Below, in pieces: positions 16,892-24,969 of a DNA stretch of 64,000 nt; within the stretch, counting starts at the first letter, position 1, and each line of letters starts with the position of its first letter. Under the pieces are notes generated by a model. That model saw only the letters and a program-made list of their open reading frames with translations. It ran no database searches and was not told where the DNA came from. Position numbers and translations under genes: made by a program. The DNA is from Rubrimonas cliftonensis (lineage in GTDB: Bacteria; Pseudomonadota; Alphaproteobacteria; Rhodobacterales; Rhodobacteraceae), in contig NZ_FNQM01000002.1 in NCBI RefSeq assembly GCF_900107585.1, positions 496,001 through 560,000 of the forward strand, in the 5' to 3' direction.

Positions 16892-18208
16892 TCACGAGAG
16901 CCCCGTCAGCCAGAGCGCGAGGCCCGGAAACGCGACGATCAGCCCAAGGCGCAGAACGTCCGACAGGCAGAACCCGGCCACGCCGAGATAGGTCTGCGTC
17001 ATCGGAACGTCGCGCATCAGCGCGTTGATCACGAACAGGTTCAGCCCGAACGGCGGCGAGATCATGCCCACCTCCACGGCGATCAGCACGAGTATGCCGA
17101 ACCAGACGAGCGCGGCGGGGCCGCTCATCCCGAGGTCGAGCGCCAGGATCATCGGCGTGACGACCGGCAGGGTCAGCAGCACCATGGCGAGGGACTCCAT
17201 CACGCAGCCGAGCACGAGATAGACGCAGAGCACCAGCGCGATCACCGCCAGCGGCGCCATGTCCAGCGCGGCGACGCGGGCGGAGAGCTCCGCCGGCATC
17301 CGCGTCAGCGCGAGCGCGGCGGAGAACAGCTCGGCCCCGAGCAGGATCAGGAAGATGAAGGCGGTGGTGCGCGCCGTGCCGAGGATGGCGTCGCGCAAGC
17401 CGTCGAGCCGCATGCCGCCGAGGACGACCGCCAGCGCGCCCACGGCGACGGCCCCGATCGCCGCCGCCTCGGTCGGCGAAAACCAGCCGCCATAGATGCC
17501 GCCGACGACAAGCAGGAACACCGCCGCCGCCGGCCACGCCGCCCGCATCTCGCGCCAGCGCGTGGGCCAGTCGCGCCGCTCCGCCCGCGGCGCGGCGCCC
17601 GGCGCCACCCGCGCGTAGATGGCGATGACCGCGAGATACCCGGCGACGGCGAGCGCGCCGGGCAAGATCGCCGCGACGAACAGCACGCCGATGCTCAGCT
17701 CGGTGTAGATCGCGTAGATCACCAGGATCACCGAGGGCGGGATGAGGATGCCCAGCGTGCCGCCGCCGGCCAGCGTGCCCGTGGTGAGCGCCCCGGAATA
17801 GCCGTGTCGGCGCATCTCGGGGCCGGCGACCTTGCTCATCGTCGCCGCCGTGGCGATCGACGAGCCGCACAGCGCGCCGAAGGCGGCGCAGGCCCCGATC
17901 GTCGCCATCGCGAGCCCGCCGCGTCGATGCCCCAGCAAGGCGCGCGCCGCGCGGTAGAGCGCGATGTTGAGGCCGCCACGGCTCGCGAACTCGCCCATCA
18001 GCAGGAACAGCGGGATGATCGACAGCGTGTAGCTGGAGAAACGGCTGAAGGTCAGCGTCTTGAGCGTCGCCAGCAGGGGGCCCCAACCCGTCACCCCCGC
18101 ATAGCCGCAGGCGCCGGCGATCAGCATGGCCGCCGCCACCGGCACCCGCAGCACGAGCATGACGAGCACCGCCCCGAACATCGCGACGCCGACCTCGAAG
18201 CCGCTCAC
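16892..18208 (-). CDS. dctM: TRAP transporter large permease (DctM)
   Basis: Inner-membrane subunit that carries out Na+-coupled uptake of organic acids or similar solutes. It has about 438 residues with a dozen hydrophobic segments and the DctM signatures FLLMGEFASRGGLNIALYR and GILIPPSVILVIY. The start is GTG at 18208, overlapping the dctQ stop by 4 bases (GTGA). An in-frame upstream extension to 18325 is dctQ in another frame and is ignored. It forms a DctPQM set with the two genes before it. Confidence 0.93.
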   Translation of the reverse strand: MSGFEVGVAMFGAVLVMLVLRVPVAAAMLIAGACGYAGVTGWGPLLATLKTLTFSRFSSYTLSIIPLFLLMGEFASRGGLNIALYRAARALLGHRRGGLAMATIGACAAFGALCGSSIATAATMSKVAGPEMRRHGYSGALTTGTLAGGGTLGILIPPSVILVIYAIYTELSIGVLFVAAILPGALAVAGYLAVIAIYARVAPGAAPRAERRDWPTRWREMRAAWPAAAVFLLVVGGIYGGWFSPTEAAAIGAVAVGALAVVLGGMRLDGLRDAILGTARTTAFIFLILLGAELFSAALALTRMPAELSARVAALDMAPLAVIALVLCVYLVLGCVMESLAMVLLTLPVVTPMILALDLGMSGPAALVWFGILVLIAVEVGMISPPFGLNLFVINALMRDVPMTQTYLGVAGFCLSDVLRLGLIVAFPGLALWLTGLS

Positions 18209-18717
18209 GCCGCCATGCCTTCTTCCGGCGGCGGCTCCCGGCCCAGCAGGCGCTCGACGAAGACGAAGACCGCGCAGACCGCCCACAGCGCCGCCGGCGC
18301 GGCCACGGCGGCGTAGCCCCACCATTGCGGCGCCTGCAGGAACATCGAGATGCGTCCGCGGCTGTAGGCGTCGATCCCGCCCTGCGCCATGCGCCAGACG
18401 AGCACGAGCACGACCACGGCGAAGAGGCCCGCCGCCACGGTCTCCAGCACGCGGCGCACGCGCGCCGGCGCCCTGTCGGTGAACGCCGTCACGGCGATGT
18501 GCCCGCCCGCGAGCTGGCAGACCGGCATGAAGCAGGTCACGGCCACGCCGGCGGCGAGTTCGACAACCTCGCTGTCGCCCAGCACCGGCGCGCCGAAGGC
18601 CGCGGCGACGACCGCGCCGACGGTGAAAAGGGCCGCCGCGCTCAGCGCCAGCCCGCCAAGGAGCGCGGCGAGACGGCTCAGCGCGTCGAGCCGGGCGCGC
18701 AGGCTCTCAAGGCGCAT
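18205..18717 (-). CDS. dctQ: TRAP transporter small permease (DctQ)
   Basis: Small inner-membrane subunit of 170 residues with four hydrophobic segments, which pairs with DctM. Characteristic DctQ residues are visible in ELAAGVAVTCFMPVCQLAGG and in the WRMAQGG region. It starts 30 bases after the dctP stop and overlaps dctM by 4 bases, so translation is coupled. The gene between dctP and dctM is nearly always dctQ, in agreement with the size and topology. Confidence 0.9.
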   Translation of the reverse strand: MRLESLRARLDALSRLAALLGGLALSAAALFTVGAVVAAAFGAPVLGDSEVVELAAGVAVTCFMPVCQLAGGHIAVTAFTDRAPARVRRVLETVAAGLFAVVVLVLVWRMAQGGIDAYSRGRISMFLQAPQWWGYAAVAAPAALWAVCAVFVFVERLLGREPPPEEGMAA

Positions 18718-18747
18718 CGGAGGGCGCCGATCGCGCCGCCGACGGGC

Positions 18748-19758
18748 TCACTGGCGGCCGTGCCTCGCCGTGATCTCCTGGAGCGCGGCGAACAGCGCCG
18801 CGCCGTCGTAGCCGCGGCTGGTCATCTCCTCGATCCACACGTCGTAGGCGGGCTGCACCGCGGCCTTCCAGCGCGCGACCTCGGCGGGGTCCAGCTCGAA
18901 GACGTCGTCGCCGGCGGCGATCGTGGCCTGGCGCGCCGGCTCGGTCGCCGTATCCCAGATCTCGCCCATGCGCGTCGCGTACTCGACCCCGGAGTTCGCG
19001 TCGATCACGGCCTGAAGGTCGGGCGGCAGGGCATCGTAGCTCTCCTGCCGCATCAGCGTCATCAGCATCGACTGGAACAGCGGATAGTCGGTGTGGTGCT
19101 GCGTGACCTCGTAGAAGCGGAAGGGCTGGGTGATCGCCCAGTTGATCAGCATCCCGTCCACCTGGCCGCGCGACAGCGCCTCGTAGACGCCGGGCAGGGG
19201 AATGCCGACGGGCGTGGCCCCAAGCGCGGCGACGGCCTCGCCGATGAAACGGCCGGCGACGCGCAGTTTCAGCCCCTGAAAGTCCTCCATGGTCCGCACG
19301 GGCCGGTCGACGGTGTGGATCAGCGCCGCGTCGGTCGCGTGGACCGAGATAACCTTGACGCCCTCGAACTCCTGCTGGAGATGGCCGGTGACGAACTCCA
19401 TCGCCGCAGGGCTCATGGTGGCCGACCTGCCGGTGTTCATGAAGGGCAGCTCCAGCCCCTGCGCGCCCGGAAACCGCCCCGGCGTGAAGCCCGGCAACGT
19501 CCAGATGATGTCGACGACGCCATCCTCCATCTGCTGCACGAGGTCCGCCGGCGATCCGCCGAGCTGCATGGACGGATAGACCTCGACCGCGATGCGCCCG
19601 CCGCTGTCGGCCTCGACGCTCTCGGCCCAGCGGTCGAGATGCGCCGTGTGGTCGAGCGAGGCCGCCGAGCCGAAGGAATGGATGCGCAGCGTGTGCTCCT
19701 GCGCCGAAGCCGTGAAGGCCATGAGGGCCGCCAGCATGGGGACGGACAGTCTGATCAT
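18748..19758 (-). CDS. dctP: TRAP transporter substrate-binding protein (DctP)
   Basis: Periplasmic binding protein of 336 residues. A short signal peptide ends near ASAQ (residue 19). DctP features follow: LRIHSFGSAASLDHTAHLDR at the mature N terminus, the ligand-arginine region LKLRVAGRF and the INWAITQPF segment. The ATG at 19758 is chosen because it places the signal peptide at the N terminus; the frame upstream is open but non-coding in character. An AGGAAAGCGAGG purine-rich ribosome region precedes it. The solute is unknown; candidate substrates are C4 acids, sugar acids or aromatic acids. Confidence 0.92.
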   Translation of the reverse strand: MIRLSVPMLAALMAFTASAQEHTLRIHSFGSAASLDHTAHLDRWAESVEADSGGRIAVEVYPSMQLGGSPADLVQQMEDGVVDIIWTLPGFTPGRFPGAQGLELPFMNTGRSATMSPAAMEFVTGHLQQEFEGVKVISVHATDAALIHTVDRPVRTMEDFQGLKLRVAGRFIGEAVAALGATPVGIPLPGVYEALSRGQVDGMLINWAITQPFRFYEVTQHHTDYPLFQSMLMTLMRQESYDALPPDLQAVIDANSGVEYATRMGEIWDTATEPARQATIAAGDDVFELDPAEVARWKAAVQPAYDVWIEEMTSRGYDGAALFAALQEITARHGRQ

Positions 19759-19785
19759 TCCGCGGCCTCGCTTTCCTGACAGGTG

Positions 19786-19794
19786 ATCATAGCA
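19786..19794 (-). promoter_or_regulatory. Candidate extended -10 promoter of dctPQM
   Basis: On the minus strand this reads TGC-TATGAT, an extended -10 element, 28 bases upstream of the dctP start. A TTGCCA (19812-19817) lies 20 bases further up, longer than the usual 17. This is the only TATAAT-like sequence in the neighbourhood. Predicted transcription start is near 19779. Confidence 0.4.
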
Positions 19795-20300
19795 GCGCCT
19801 GTTTCCGCCTCTGGCAACCGCCAGTCGCGCCGGATGCCGCCGATTCCGACCCATGATCGAGAGTTGCACAGGAATGATGCGCCATGAAAGGCCGGTGGCG
19901 CGAAGGTGGATCGCGGCGCGCCGCATCGGCCCGCCCGATCGCCGGCGCGCGGCGCGCTGGCGGCCGGTCCGGGCGACGAATGGACCGGGCGGCGCTGGCG
20001 GCGGCGCCACGCCGGGCGCGCAGGGTCAGGCGGAGACGGGTACGGGCGCCCTGCGTCGGCGCGACGCCCGGCGCGGCGGCGTTCATGGCGGCGCGCATCC
20101 CGGTCAGGTCGCGCCGATGATGTCGGCTTTCGGCGCGCTGGCGCGGGCGGCGGGACGCGGCGCGGGGCAGGTCATGGGCGCCGCCCCCTTCGCGGTCGGC
20201 CCGCTCGTCCCCGAGCGGGCTGGACAGGCAGGCGGTGGGCCGGCTGGCGCAGGCCTCCCCCTGATCGCTGGCCCGGCTGACGACGGCTTTCCAGCGTGTC
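19795..20300. other. Gene-free stretch between dctP and the DUF302 gene
   Basis: About 500 very GC-rich bases with no ORF that has a ribosome site and plausible composition. CTGGC/GCCAG (about 19811-19824) is a minor hairpin near the dctP promoter. Nothing else is recognised. Confidence 0.5.
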
Positions 20301-20768
20301 TCAGTCGGCCGCCAGCGCCCGTGCGGCGATCGCGGCGAAAACGGCGTCGAGCTCATCGCCGACGGACGCAAGCGCCGCCCCGCCCTCGTCCACGTAGGGC
20401 GCGAAGACGAAGGAAGGCGTCTTGTAGGACAGCGTGGCCGTGCCGTCGGCGTTCTCGGTGACGTAGAACCGGATCGGCGCCTCGATCATCGCCGCCTCGC
20501 TGGCGCGCACCGCGCGCACCGCGAAATCGGGCCGGAACACGCCGACGACGCGGTTGCCGGGGATGGTCTCGCCCCGCGCCGCGGCGGCCTCGGTCGGACC
20601 CGCCTCCGTGACGAGGCCCATCTTCTCGGCCTTGACGGCGTCCTTCAGGTCCGCCAGCAGCGCGGCGTAGGACTTGGCGCTGTCGGCGACCGCCCAGCCC
20701 TCGCGAGGGTCGAGCGCCGTCGCGGCGGTCGCGGCGAGGATGAGGGCGGCGGAGGCGATGATGCGCAT
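20301..20768 (-). CDS. DUF302-domain exported protein
   Basis: Predicted periplasmic protein of 155 residues with a signal peptide (MRIIASAALILAATAATA) and one DUF302 domain: SYAALLADLKDAVKAEKMGLV, the VVGVFRPDFA segment and IRFYVTENADGTATL. The start is fixed by GGAG 8 bases upstream of the ATG. DUF302 proteins are small, of unproven function, and often found near redox or metal-stress genes. It lies 455 bases downstream of the bufferin-like genes on the same strand; membership of that transcript is possible but unproven. Confidence 0.85.
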   Translation of the reverse strand: MRIIASAALILAATAATALDPREGWAVADSAKSYAALLADLKDAVKAEKMGLVTEAGPTEAAAARGETIPGNRVVGVFRPDFAVRAVRASEAAMIEAPIRFYVTENADGTATLSYKTPSFVFAPYVDEGGAALASVGDELDAVFAAIAARALAAD

Positions 20769-21223
20769 GGGTGGTCTCCTGTGCAGGGTGGCGTCATCCG
20801 ACATGGTGGATCGTCGCGACGGGGTTGAAAGCCTGGAAGGCGGAAGGCGCATCGTGCGTGACGTCCTAGGGGTTTCCTTCGACGAAACGGCGCCGGACGC
20901 CGACGGTTCCGGCGTCGCGCGCCTCCGCCGTCCTTGCGGCGTCGAGCGCGCAGGCCCGCCCGGGCCGCCTCCGGCGCAGCGCAGGATCGCCCGCCGCGAC
21001 CCGCCCCTGGCGGCGCGGCGGCGCGACGCCCCTGCGACCGCATGGCGAAGGGCGCTCGCGGCGCGAGATCGCCTGCGGCGCTCGCGGAGGAACTCTCCGT
21101 CCCGTCGCCGCGCCGGTCGACCTCGGGCGCCGGTTCCCGGCGCTGGCGAGGCGGTCTGCGGCGCTCGGGATGCGCCGGGAGGCCCGCGGCCGGCCCGGAG
21201 CGGCGGGCCGCCCCCGGTGGCGC
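20769..21223. other. Gene-free stretch where a BufC gene would be expected
   Basis: These 455 bases lie directly downstream of bufB, where bufferin loci usually carry bufC (DUF2063). No frame shows DUF2063-like sequence or a ribosome site at a suitable start, and the frames are arginine/proline-rich, as expected for non-coding GC-rich DNA. A BufC gene of about 750 bases would not fit intact. Confidence 0.5.
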
Positions 21224-22105
21224 TCAGACGGCGCAGGCATGGCGGGCGGCGCCTCCGGTCAGCATGACGTGATCGACCAGCGCAGCCTCGGCGAGCAGGA
21301 TGTCGAGTTCGGGGATCTCGGCGTCCCACTCCACCAGCGTCGGCAGCGGCCCGGTCATCGCGACGACCCGCCCGTAAAGCGCCCACACGGCGGCGTCCAC
21401 GCGCCGGTCATGGCTGTCGATCAGCAGCCGCGACCCGTCGGCGCCGACCTCGACCGCATGGCCGGCGACGTGGACCTCGCCGACGGCGGCCAGCGGGAAG
21501 GCGTCGAGATACGCCGCCGGAGCGAAACCCTGGTTGGTCGCTGAGACGTACACGTTGTTGACGTCGAGCAGCAGCCCGCAGCCGGTGCGGCGGACGACCT
21601 CGGCGAGGAAGTCGGTCTCGGCCATCGTCGCGCTTTCGAACGCGACATAGGCCGACGGGTTCTCCAGCAGCAGCCGCAGACCCAGCGCCTCCTGCGCCTG
21701 CTCGACATGCGCGCAGACGCGGCCGAGCGTCGCTTCGTCGTAGGGCAGCGGCAGCAGGTCGTTGAAAAAGACGCCGTCATGGCTGGACCATGCCAGATGC
21801 TCGGAGAAGCTCGCGGGCGCGTAGCGGTCGACCAGCGCCCGCAGGCGGACGAGGTGGTCGCGGTCCAGCGCGCCCGCGCCGCCGATCGACAGGCCGACGC
21901 CGTGCAGCGACAGGGGCCAGCGCGCGCGCAGCGCCTCCAGCATCCGGTGCGGCGGGCCGCCTTCGCCCATGTAGTTCTCGGCGTGGACCTCGAAGAAGCC
22001 CACCTCTGGCGCCTCGGCCTCGATCGCCGGCCAGTGCTGCGGCTTGAAGCACACGCCGGCGCGGGCGGGCAGCGCGGGCGCGGTTGGTCCGGCCGGGGCG
22101 TTCAT
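21224..22105 (-). CDS. bufB: DUF692 multinuclear non-heme iron oxidative enzyme, BufB-like
   Basis: Cytoplasmic iron enzyme of 293 residues, DUF692/MNIO family, related to MbnB of methanobactin and BufB of bufferins, which oxidise cysteines of a peptide to copper-binding heterocycles. The metal-site motifs are complete: His68 in [18 protein letters not shown] (101-106), LLENPSAY (Glu148, Asn149), [10 protein letters not shown] (Asp181, Asn183), EVHVAGH (Glu210, His212), IDSHDRRV (Asp230, His232) and [10 protein letters not shown] (Glu259, Asp261). The ATG has AGGAG upstream. It follows the DUF2282 peptide gene by 60 bases containing a strong hairpin. A BufC partner, normally needed to present the substrate, is not visible in the window. 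Confidence 0.88.
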   Translation of the reverse strand: MNAPAGPTAPALPARAGVCFKPQHWPAIEAEAPEVGFFEVHAENYMGEGGPPHRMLEALRARWPLSLHGVGLSIGGAGALDRDHLVRLRALVDRYAPASFSEHLAWSSHDGVFFNDLLPLPYDEATLGRVCAHVEQAQEALGLRLLLENPSAYVAFESATMAETDFLAEVVRRTGCGLLLDVNNVYVSATNQGFAPAAYLDAFPLAAVGEVHVAGHAVEVGADGSRLLIDSHDRRVDAAVWALYGRVVAMTGPLPTLVEWDAEIPELDILLAEAALVDHVMLTGGAARHACAV

Positions 22106-22125
22106 CGCGGTCTCCTCGCATGCGC

Positions 22126-22151
22126 CCGCCCGGGCCGGGCGGCCCGGGCGG
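22126..22151 (-). promoter_or_regulatory. 10-bp perfect stem-loop between bufA and bufB
   Basis: CCGCCCGGGC (22126-22135) pairs with GCCCGGGCGG (22142-22151) around a 6-base loop, starting 14 bases after the bufA stop. It has no U-tract. A likely role is to keep peptide mRNA in excess over the enzyme mRNA by partial termination or processing. Confidence 0.6.
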
Positions 22152-22165
22152 CTCTCGGCGGGATC

Positions 22166-22486
22166 TCAGGCGGAGGGCAGGTCACGCTCCAGCGGCTCCA
22201 GCGAGCCTTCGCGGTCGCCGGGCAGCTCGAACGCCGCGTTCTGCTCGTCCACGCCGTATTTCAGGCAGTCCCCGGCGGGCACCAGCGTCCAGGCGTTGCC
22301 CTGGAAATCGACGGTCGACGTGCCGGCGCAGGTCGTGCCGGGCCCCGCCGCGCAGTCGTTCTTGCCGGCGAGCGAGACGCCGTAGCACTTCTCCTTGGCC
22401 TGCGCGTGGGCGGGCTGGGCGGCGGTCAGCGCCGAGACGGCGGCGGCGAGGGCGGCGGCGGCGGCGATGGCGGTCTTCGTATTCAT
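22166..22486 (-). CDS. bufA: DUF2282 bufferin-like precursor peptide (BufA1 type)
   Basis: Short exported peptide of 106 residues. A Sec signal (residues 1 to about 28, ending AHAQ) is followed by a DUF2282 core with four cysteines: Cys34 in EKCYGV, Cys45 in GKNDCAAG, Cys53 in TTCAG and Cys74 in GDCLKY. The tail [12 protein letters not shown] is family-like. In described bufferins the core cysteines are partly converted to thiooxazole groups by the DUF692 enzyme and the product binds copper in the periplasm. The start is supported by a purine-rich site (CCAGGGAGATCGACCC) and the N-terminal signal. It lies 22 bases behind the YHS gene and is followed by bufB. Confidence 0.88.
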   Translation of the reverse strand: MNTKTAIAAAAALAAAVSALTAAQPAHAQAKEKCYGVSLAGKNDCAAGPGTTCAGTSTVDFQGNAWTLVPAGDCLKYGVDEQNAAFELPGDREGSLEPLERDLPSA

Positions 22487-22508
22487 GGGTCGATCTCCCT
22501 GGTGTGGA

Positions 22509-23042
22509 TCAGTTCGCGACGGGCGCGAGGCCCGCGGTCAGCTCAGGCACGGGTCGTTCCGAGGCTGGCTTGGGGTCGAGGCCGGGCCAGTTCCCACCGG
22601 CGGTTGCGATGTGGCCGGGGATGTCCTGCTCCCACATCCCCTGGACCGATTTCTGGAGGTTCAGGTAAAGCCTGCCGTCCACGATCCGCCACAGCTGCGG
22701 GTCGCCCGGCACCTTGCCGCCCTTGGCCACGCCGAAGGCGCAGTGGCCGTCGAACTGCGGCGCGTAGGCTTCGGGATCGGCGAGGAACCGTGCCCGGTTC
22801 GCATCGGTGGCGAAGGCGAAGGTCGCCCCGTTGTGCTCGGCGGTGATCGACGCCTTGCCCGGCGTCGGCGCGGGCTGCGACTGCCCGACCGGGGCCTGCG
22901 CCTTGTCGAAATAGGCGACGACGTCGAATCCGCTCACGGCGAAACCGCTGGCGTCGACATATTGCGGACCGGCCAGCGCGGCGCCGCCCAGCGATACGGC
23001 GAGCGCGGCGGCCGCGGCGAGCGTTCGGAAGGTTGATCGCAT
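22509..23042 (-). CDS. YHS-domain exported protein
   Basis: Predicted periplasmic protein of 177 residues with a signal peptide ending near ALAG (residue 25). It has the extended YHS-protein pattern: [32 protein letters not shown] and [15 protein letters not shown], with Cys101 the only cysteine, and the C-terminal [16 protein letters not shown] domains are small metal-associated domains, often in heavy-metal ATPases, and a copper-handling role is inferred from the adjacent bufferin-like genes. It is the first gene of the operon and has a sigma-F-like promoter 51 bases upstream of its start. Confidence 0.85.
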   Translation of the reverse strand: MRSTFRTLAAAAALAVSLGGAALAGPQYVDASGFAVSGFDVVAYFDKAQAPVGQSQPAPTPGKASITAEHNGATFAFATDANRARFLADPEAYAPQFDGHCAFGVAKGGKVPGDPQLWRIVDGRLYLNLQKSVQGMWEQDIPGHIATAGGNWPGLDPKPASERPVPELTAGLAPVAN

Positions 23043-23092
23043 CTTGGTCTCCCTGATCGGCCAGGCGCGGCGGGCGGCCCGGTCGAAATCTT

Positions 23093-23118
23093 TTCGTCCC
23101 GGCCCACGCCGACGTTAC
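23093..23118 (-). promoter_or_regulatory. ECF sigma-F-like promoter of the YHS-bufA-bufB operon
   Basis: On the minus strand GTAACG (23118-23113) is followed after exactly 16 bases by CGAA (23096-23093). From memory, the heavy-metal-responsive sigma-F of Caulobacter uses -35 GTAACC and -10 CGAA at this spacing to drive DUF2282/DUF692 genes, so five of six -35 bases and all -10 bases match. Predicted transcription starts near 23085, leaving a leader of about 43 bases before the YHS start codon. No sigF or its anti-sigma gene is in the window. Confidence 0.6.
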
Positions 23119-23253
23119 GCGGCTCTCGACAGGCTCACGCAGGCGTGACGGCGCCGAGGGATCGCGCGGTCATGTTCGCCCTCGTCCTCGCCGAGGCGCA
23201 GTGACCCTTTCACCCTCGGCCCGACCGCAAGGAGAGGAGATGCAGCCATGGCG

Positions 23254-23297
23254 GCTCCGACGCGGCCCCGACGCGGCTCCGACGCGGTTCCGACGCG
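23254..23297. repeat. Four-copy 11-bp tandem repeat upstream of the amidohydrolase
   Basis: The unit GCTCCGACGCG occurs at 23254, 23265, 23276 and 23287, with single changes (GCC.. and GTT..) in copies two and four. It lies in the leader of the amidohydrolase gene, just after a strong AAGGAGAGGAG purine block at 23229-23239. Confidence 0.8.
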
Positions 23298-23394
23298 CCG
23301 CCGGGCGATCCGGTCGCGCCTCGCGCCATTTCGCGTTACGATCCCGACGGGTCCGGACGGCGTATCGGGGCGCGGGCTTGCACGGAGGCGGTTC

Positions 23395-24969
23395 ATGAAG
23401 GACGTGCTTGGGGCGAACAGACGGGACTTTCTGGCGTCGGGCGCCGGGGTCGCCGCGGTGCTGGCGGGCGCGCCCGACATCGTGCTCGCTCAGGCCGGCG
23501 GCGGCGCGTCGCAGGGGACTGCGGACGCGGTCGGCGGCGGTGCGCCTGCGTCGGTCGCAGCCGCCGAGGCGGCGGTCGAGCGCCATGCGGAGGCGATCCT
23601 GCGCATCAGCCGCGAGGTGTGGGCGCTCGCCGAGCTGTCGATCGTGGAGATCGAGTCCGCCCGCGTGCATCTGCGCGAACTCGCGGCGGCGGGCTTCCGC
23701 ACGGTCTCGAGGGGCACGTCGGGCTATCCCACGGCCTTCGTCAGCGAGTGGACGCAGGGGGCCGGCGGTCCGGTCATCGCGCTCCTGCCGGAATACGACG
23801 CGCTGCCCGGGCTCGGCAACGCCGCCGAGCCGCGCCAGGCGCCGGCGCCGAACGGCCGGACGGAGGGGCACGGCTGCGGCCACAACATGCTCGGCGCAGG
23901 CTGCACCGGCGCGGCGCTGGCGCTGAAGACCATGATGGAGGCGACCGGCGCGCCCGGAACCGTCCGCGTCTACGGCTGCGCGTCGGAGGAGGCGCAGGGC
24001 GCCAAGGTCTACTTCGTGCGCGACGGCCTGTTCGACGACGTCGACGCCGCGCTCGCATGGCACCCGGCGCCCTTCGCCGCCGTCGGGGAGGTCGCCACCT
24101 CGGCCAACATGGCGGTCAAGATCCGCTTCAACGGCCGAACCGCGCATGCCGGCAACACGCCCTGGGACGGCCGCTCGGCGCTCAAGGCGGCCGAGCTGTT
24201 CGGCGCGGGTCTCCAGTTCATGCGCGAGCACGTCCTGCCCACGACGCGTCTTCATTACGTCTACGAGAGCGCGGGCGTCGCGCCCAACATCGTGCCGGAC
24301 TTCGCGCAGGTCTGGCTGACGATCCGCGCCGCGAACGGGCGCGACCTGAAGGCCGTGGTCGACTGGGCGCGTCAGGTCGCGGAAGGGGCCGCGCTGATGA
24401 CGCAGACAGCCGCCGAGTTCGACCCTTATTACGGGATGCACGAGCTGCTGCCGAACGCCCCGCTGATCGGCCTGATGCATCGGCACATGACCGCCCGCCC
24501 GCCGGTCTGGACCGACGCCGAGCAGGCGTTCGCACGGGCCTGCCAGCGCGAGATGGGCCTGCCCGACGCGGGCCTAGCGACCGCCGTGGCGCCGCCGGTT
24601 CCGCCGACCAAGGTGGGGGGCTCCTCCGATCTCGGCGACATCAGCAAGGTGGCGCCGCTCGGCGCCTTCGCCTGGCCGACGGCGGGTCTCGGCACGTCGC
24701 TGCACACCTGGGCGATCACCGCCTGCGCCGGCATGTCGATCGGCGACCGCGCCGCGCTCGACACCGCGCGCATCCTGGCGGGGGCGGGCCTCGACCTGAT
24801 GACGGACCCCGAGCTGCGCGCCGCCGCCCGCGACGACCTCGACAGGCGCATGGCGGGCGAGACCTTCGTCCCCCTGCTGCCGGCCGACCGCGCCGAGCCG
24901 CTGGGACTGCCGGACTGGCTGCGCAAGACCGGCCTCGACGAGCTGACCGCCTTCGACCTCGACCCCTGA
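23395..24969 (+). CDS. Tat-exported M20-type amidohydrolase (AbgB-like)
   Basis: Metal-dependent amide hydrolase or peptidase of 524 residues. A twin-arginine signal NRRDFLASG is followed by a hydrophobic run, so the enzyme acts in the periplasm. The catalytic domain has the family motifs LLPEYDALPGLG, EGHGCGHNMLGAG, SEEAQGAKVYFVRDGLFDDV and HTWAITACAG, with a dimerisation domain (NGRTAHAGNTPWDGRSALKA) inserted. It resembles p-aminobenzoyl-glutamate hydrolase subunit B and indole-acetamide-type hydrolases. The ATG at 23395 has GGAGG 6 bases upstream; an in-frame ATG at 23248 with a good ribosome site would add 49 basic residues before the Tat motif. The substrate is unknown. Confidence 0.88.
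   Translation: MKDVLGANRRDFLASGAGVAAVLAGAPDIVLAQAGGGASQGTADAVGGGAPASVAAAEAAVERHAEAILRISREVWALAELSIVEIESARVHLRELAAAGFRTVSRGTSGYPTAFVSEWTQGAGGPVIALLPEYDALPGLGNAAEPRQAPAPNGRTEGHGCGHNMLGAGCTGAALALKTMMEATGAPGTVRVYGCASEEAQGAKVYFVRDGLFDDVDAALAWHPAPFAAVGEVATSANMAVKIRFNGRTAHAGNTPWDGRSALKAAELFGAGLQFMREHVLPTTRLHYVYESAGVAPNIVPDFAQVWLTIRAANGRDLKAVVDWARQVAEGAALMTQTAAEFDPYYGMHELLPNAPLIGLMHRHMTARPPVWTDAEQAFARACQREMGLPDAGLATAVAPPVPPTKVGGSSDLGDISKVAPLGAFAWPTAGLGTSLHTWAITACAGMSIGDRAALDTARILAGAGLDLMTDPELRAAARDDLDRRMAGETFVPLLPADRAEPLGLPDWLRKTGLDELTAFDLDP

Noticed and set aside
20769-21223. A degraded bufC (DUF2063) gene
   Set aside because: No frame on either strand shows DUF2063-type sequence and the gap is too short for an intact gene; kept only as a question in the bufferin finding.
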